Origin: Thermoplasmata archaeon | GTDB taxonomy: Archaea > Thermoplasmatota > E2 > UBA202 > DSCA01 | Assembly: GCA_008297795.1 (NCBI GenBank) | Contig: VBQP01000032.1 | Location: 1-8,055, forward strand | Length of the DNA: 8,055 bases | Reading direction: 5' to 3' | Shown: positions 5,726 to 8,055 of the stretch, in pieces | Layout of the letters: every line of letters starts with the position of its first letter | How positions within the stretch are numbered: the first letter of the stretch is position 1 | Notes under the pieces: generated by a model | Told to the model about the DNA's origin: nothing | Seen by the model: only the letters and a program-made list of their open reading frames with translations | Databases searched by the model: none | Position numbers and translations under genes: made by a program

Positions 5726-7228
5726 CTAAATCTCTTTTTCAATCAGACTTTGCCCTGTCATTTCCTCCGGCTTTTTTATGTCAAGCAAATCAAGCATTGT
5801 AGGGGCAATATCTCCGAGAGTTCCTTTTCTCAGTTTGATGTTTTCTCTTCCTCCTGCATCTATCAAAATAAAAGGAACAGGATTTGTTGTATGCGCTGTC
5901 TTTGGATGCCTGTTTTCCATCATCTCCTCAGCATTTCCATGATCTGCGGTGATAATCGCCTGTCCACCCTGCCCCGCCACCGCCTCCACCACCCTGCCGA
6001 TACATTCGTCTACTGCCTCTGCCGCCTTTATTGCCGCTTCCCACACTCCTGTGTGTCCCACCATATCGAGATTTGCGTAGTTTACCACTATTACGTCATA
6101 TTTATTGGAGTTTATTCTTTTTATGAGTTCGTCTGTAACCTCGTATGCGCTCATTTCGGGTTTCATGTCATATGTTGCAACCTTTGGAGATGGGATAAGG
6201 CATCTTTCTTCCCCTTCAAACGGCTCTTCCCTTCCTCCGTTGAAAAAGAAGGTGACATGTGCATATTTTTCGGTTTCCGCAATGCGCAGCTGCTTCAGTC
6301 CATGCTTTGAAATAACTTCTCCAAAAGTATTCTTTAGAGGAACTTTGTCAAATGCTATTTCCACATTCAGCCCATCCATATATCTTGTCATTGTTACAAA
6401 GTGCACATTTATTTTTTTTCTCGGAAATGCCCTGAAATTTTCATCAACAAAAGCCATTGTGAGCTGCCTCGCCCTGTCGGGGCGGAAGTTGAAAAAAATG
6501 ACAGCATCTCCGTTCTTCACTCTCCTTTCCTTTACCACGGTCGGCTTTATGAATTCGTCTGTTTCTCCTTCACTGTATGCTGTTTTGATTGCATCTGTTG
6601 CGCTTTCTGCCCTCCTTCCCTTTCCTTCCGTGAGCATCTCGTAAGCCATCCTTGTTCTCTCCCATCTTTTGTCTCTATCCATTGCATAGTATCTTCCCGT
6701 CACGCTTGCTATCTCGCCTATCCCTATTTCCTCAATTTTTTTCTCCAGCGATTTTATATGCTCGGCAGCGCTTTTGGGCGGTGTGTCTCTCCCGTCCGTA
6801 AAGCAGTGTATGTAAACGTTCTTCACGCCTTCTTTCTTTGCCATCTCGATAAGTGCATGCAGGTGTTGGGGAAGAGCATGGACTCCGCCGGGACCTATAA
6901 GCCCCATGAGGTGCAGGGCGCTACCCCTCGCCTTTTTCATTGCCTTTTTCAGAACCTCATTTTGAAAGAAACTGCCGTCCTCTATCGCTTTTAATATGCG
7001 CATCGAATCCTGAAAAACAATCCTCCCTGCTCCTATATTGACATGTCCCACCTCAGAATTCCCCATCTGGCCAGGAGGCAAGCCAACGGCGGTTCCGCCT
7101 GCTTCGAGAAGAGTAAAAGGATATGTTCTCATAAAATTGTCCATATTCGGAGTATTTGCATGGGCTATTGCATTTCCATCTCTCTCTTCTCTGTAACCAA
7201 AGCCGTCAAGTATGGCGAGCAGGAGCAT
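5726..7228 (-). CDS. gpmI: 2,3-bisphosphoglycerate-independent phosphoglycerate mutase (bacterial-type iPGM)
   Basis: GpmI interconverts 3- and 2-phosphoglycerate in glycolysis and gluconeogenesis through a phosphoserine intermediate, with two metal ions. The 500-aa length is typical of the long iPGM rather than the roughly 400-aa archaeal ApgM. Visible residues are: metal Asp8 in LAILDGFG, catalytic Ser58 in GQMGNSEVGHVNIGAGR, His117 in GGVHALPQHL, the DGRDTPP loop (145-151), GRYYAMDRDKRW (179-189), and NFRPDRARQ with Arg249 and Arg252. The metal site is completed by Asp388 and His392 (LDMVGHTG), Asp429 and His430 (ADHGN), and His446 (TAHTTNPVP). The GGVHALPQHL segment differs from the usual GGVHSHxxHL. 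An in-frame stop 12 bp upstream fixes the ATG. A TATA-like TTACATAT about 24 bp upstream (7248-7255) fits a leaderless start. It is followed on the same strand by feoB after 107 bp, but feoB has its own promoter. Confidence 0.96.
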   Translation of the reverse strand: MLLLAILDGFGYREERDGNAIAHANTPNMDNFMRTYPFTLLEAGGTAVGLPPGQMGNSEVGHVNIGAGRIVFQDSMRILKAIEDGSFFQNEVLKKAMKKARGSALHLMGLIGPGGVHALPQHLHALIEMAKKEGVKNVYIHCFTDGRDTPPKSAAEHIKSLEKKIEEIGIGEIASVTGRYYAMDRDKRWERTRMAYEMLTEGKGRRAESATDAIKTAYSEGETDEFIKPTVVKERRVKNGDAVIFFNFRPDRARQLTMAFVDENFRAFPRKKINVHFVTMTRYMDGLNVEIAFDKVPLKNTFGEVISKHGLKQLRIAETEKYAHVTFFFNGGREEPFEGEERCLIPSPKVATYDMKPEMSAYEVTDELIKRINSNKYDVIVVNYANLDMVGHTGVWEAAIKAAEAVDECIGRVVEAVAGQGGQAIITADHGNAEEMMENRHPKTAHTTNPVPFILIDAGGRENIKLRKGTLGDIAPTMLDLLDIKKPEEMTGQSLIEKEI

Positions 7229-7375
7229 AAGTTGTAATCAAAATGGGATATGTAACGTTGTTGATTCGATAAATGTACCATACACTTCGATATTTGTCAG
7301 ATATCCTTTATAAATGATAAGGGAATTTATAGATTCAGAAACGGGGAAGAAAATTTTTTTTGCCTCCTTTCTTCC
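7229..7375. other. Intergenic region between gpmI and the methyltransferase gene
   Basis: This AT-rich 147-bp spacer contains the possible gpmI promoter elements, a short hairpin (GATAT and ATATC arms around 7 bases, near 7279-7305), and the inverted repeat at the methyltransferase end. I see no small gene or RNA in it. Confidence 0.5.
7248..7255 (-). promoter_or_regulatory. Weak TATA-like box of gpmI
   Basis: The minus strand reads TTACATAT, centred about 24 bp before the gpmI ATG, the spacing of a leaderless start. A better-looking but more distant box is the self-complementary TTTATAAA at 7307-7314, which would give a leader of nearly 60 bases without a clear Shine-Dalgarno sequence. Confidence 0.3.
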
Positions 7376-7376
7376 C
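7344..7376. repeat. Inverted repeat at the 3' end of the methyltransferase gene
   Basis: Nine-base arms GGGAAGAAA (7344-7352) and TTTCTTCCC (7368-7376) flank a 15-base loop containing a run of eight T on the plus strand. It starts at the stop codon of the methyltransferase gene. It may form a 3'-end hairpin. On the minus strand only a short TTTTCTT stretch follows, so an intrinsic terminator is not clearly supported. Confidence 0.4.
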
Positions 7377-7993
7377 TACTCCTTTTCATTTTTTGCCACA
7401 ATGACCTCTATAACACCTGAATAAAATCTGTGCCTCTCAGCAACAGATAAGTTGTTGTCTTCAATTAAAAAATCCATTGCTCCTCTCCCCATATACCTGC
7501 GGTAATTTTTTTTGTGGTATTCGAGAGCGAGATTTTCTATTATCTTCAAAGGTATCTCAACAATTTTTCCTTTCCAGGTGGATGGCTTGCTGTAGTCTGT
7601 AATTATGATGATGCCATTCCTGCTCACAATTCTTTTTGCTTCATCCAGAATTTTCCTTTCAGTTTCCTTGCTGTTCATATGTAGCACGAATGAGATAATT
7701 GCGCAGTCAAAATGGCTGTCCGGAAAACCTGTGGAAGTTATATCTCTCTGCAGAAACGAAATTTCTGCATTCTTTTTTCTTGCAATTTCAAGCATCTTGG
7801 ATGATAAATCTATCCCTGTGACATTGAATTTTTTGTTGTGGAGCAGTACGCACTGCGAGCCTGTTCCGCATCCGAGGTCAACAATGCGCCTGCATTTGTG
7901 TCGGGCAGCGATTTTCGCAACCCTGCGCTGTATCCCCCTCAAAAAAACATCAAAGAAAGCGTCGTACAGCCCTGCAAATCTTCCTTCACTCAC
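7376..7993 (-). CDS. Class I SAM-dependent methyltransferase (substrate unknown)
   Basis: This 205-aa soluble protein has the class I Rossmann methyltransferase layout. Motif I is VDLGCGTGSQ (38-47), the SAM-binding glycine loop. The acidic end of strand 2 is GIDLSSKMLEIARKK, with Asp62 expected to hold the ribose hydroxyls. Asp84 in LQRDI is in the position that contacts adenine. FPDSHFDCAIISFVLHM (90-106) is the motif II/post-II region, and RNGIIIITDYSKP follows as motif III. It resembles the UbiE/Methyltransf_11 group. The C-terminal third is basic and carries no recognised substrate domain, so the target could be a small molecule, lipid or protein. The start is GTG at 7993: a TAA stop lies 9 bases upstream in frame, no ATG is available near the N-terminus, and a TATA-like box sits 25 bp before it. 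It is transcribed towards gpmI with a 147-bp gap. Confidence 0.82.
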   Translation of the reverse strand: MSEGRFAGLYDAFFDVFLRGIQRRVAKIAARHKCRRIVDLGCGTGSQCVLLHNKKFNVTGIDLSSKMLEIARKKNAEISFLQRDITSTGFPDSHFDCAIISFVLHMNSKETERKILDEAKRIVSRNGIIIITDYSKPSTWKGKIVEIPLKIIENLALEYHKKNYRRYMGRGAMDFLIEDNNLSVAERHRFYSGVIEVIVAKNEKE

Positions 7994-8012
7994 TTTTCTT
8001 TAATGCGTTGCC

Positions 8013-8023
8013 CGTTAAAATAT
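8013..8023 (-). promoter_or_regulatory. TATA-like box of the methyltransferase gene
   Basis: The minus strand reads ATATTTTAACG, centred about 25 bp before the GTG start. This matches the leaderless spacing seen at the other promoters of the window and supports the GTG as the true start. Confidence 0.55.
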
Positions 8024-8055
8024 GTTTCATTTTACAGAAAAACATTGAACACATA

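Noticed and set aside
5684..6310. 208-codon plus-strand open frame opposite gpmI
   Set aside because: It is antisense to the conserved metal-binding end of GpmI, and its Cys/Phe/His-rich translation looks like a shadow.
1..8055. CRISPR arrays, insertion sequences, phage or toxin-antitoxin genes
   Set aside because: No regularly spaced repeats, transposase-like coding, terminal inverted repeats or target duplications were seen. All long coding regions are housekeeping-type families.

Overview
The window looks like a core-genome stretch from an archaeon. Three observations support this. It encodes an archaeal/eukaryotic-type Nop5 (C/D sRNP protein) and an archaeal Sec61-beta. Most genes have a TATA-like box about 24-28 bp before the start codon and no Shine-Dalgarno sequence, which is the pattern of leaderless archaeal transcripts. 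FolD together with a bacterial-type phosphoglycerate mutase fits a euryarchaeal lineage that uses tetrahydrofolate-type one-carbon chemistry. Something near Thermoplasmata is my guess, held with low confidence. Base composition is moderate (mid-40s % GC by eye) and no stretch looks recently acquired.

Layout. At the left edge, a nop5 gene on the minus strand runs off the window. It shares a 31-bp intergenic region with pyrD (class 1B dihydroorotate dehydrogenase), which diverges from it on the plus strand. A 288-bp gap after pyrD carries an AT-rich promoter-like sequence and then a GC-richer block (about 1911-2048) with nested inverted repeats, which I call a candidate structured RNA. The gap ends in a strong TATA box for a 53-residue Sec61-beta gene that is easy to miss. 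folD and a membrane-embedded M50 (site-2-type) protease follow on the plus strand. The protease meets feoB tail to tail with a 4-bp overlap. feoB (570 aa, minus strand) has a leadered promoter with a recognisable Shine-Dalgarno sequence and two overlapping palindromes, one strongly resembling a DtxR/IdeR-type iron box. Upstream of feoB, also on the minus strand, are gpmI (2,3-bisphosphoglycerate-independent phosphoglycerate mutase) and a class I SAM-dependent methyltransferase with a GTG start.

Functionally these are mostly independent housekeeping genes: rRNA/tRNA 2'-O-methylation, pyrimidine synthesis, protein translocation, one-carbon metabolism, intramembrane proteolysis, ferrous iron uptake, glycolysis/gluconeogenesis, and a methyltransferase of unknown substrate. 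Most appear to have their own promoters rather than forming a long operon. I found no CRISPR array, insertion sequence, tRNA or rRNA. The most informative parts are regulatory or non-coding: the interlocked divergent promoter, the candidate RNA, and the double operator in front of feoB. I do not see a clearly new multi-gene system.
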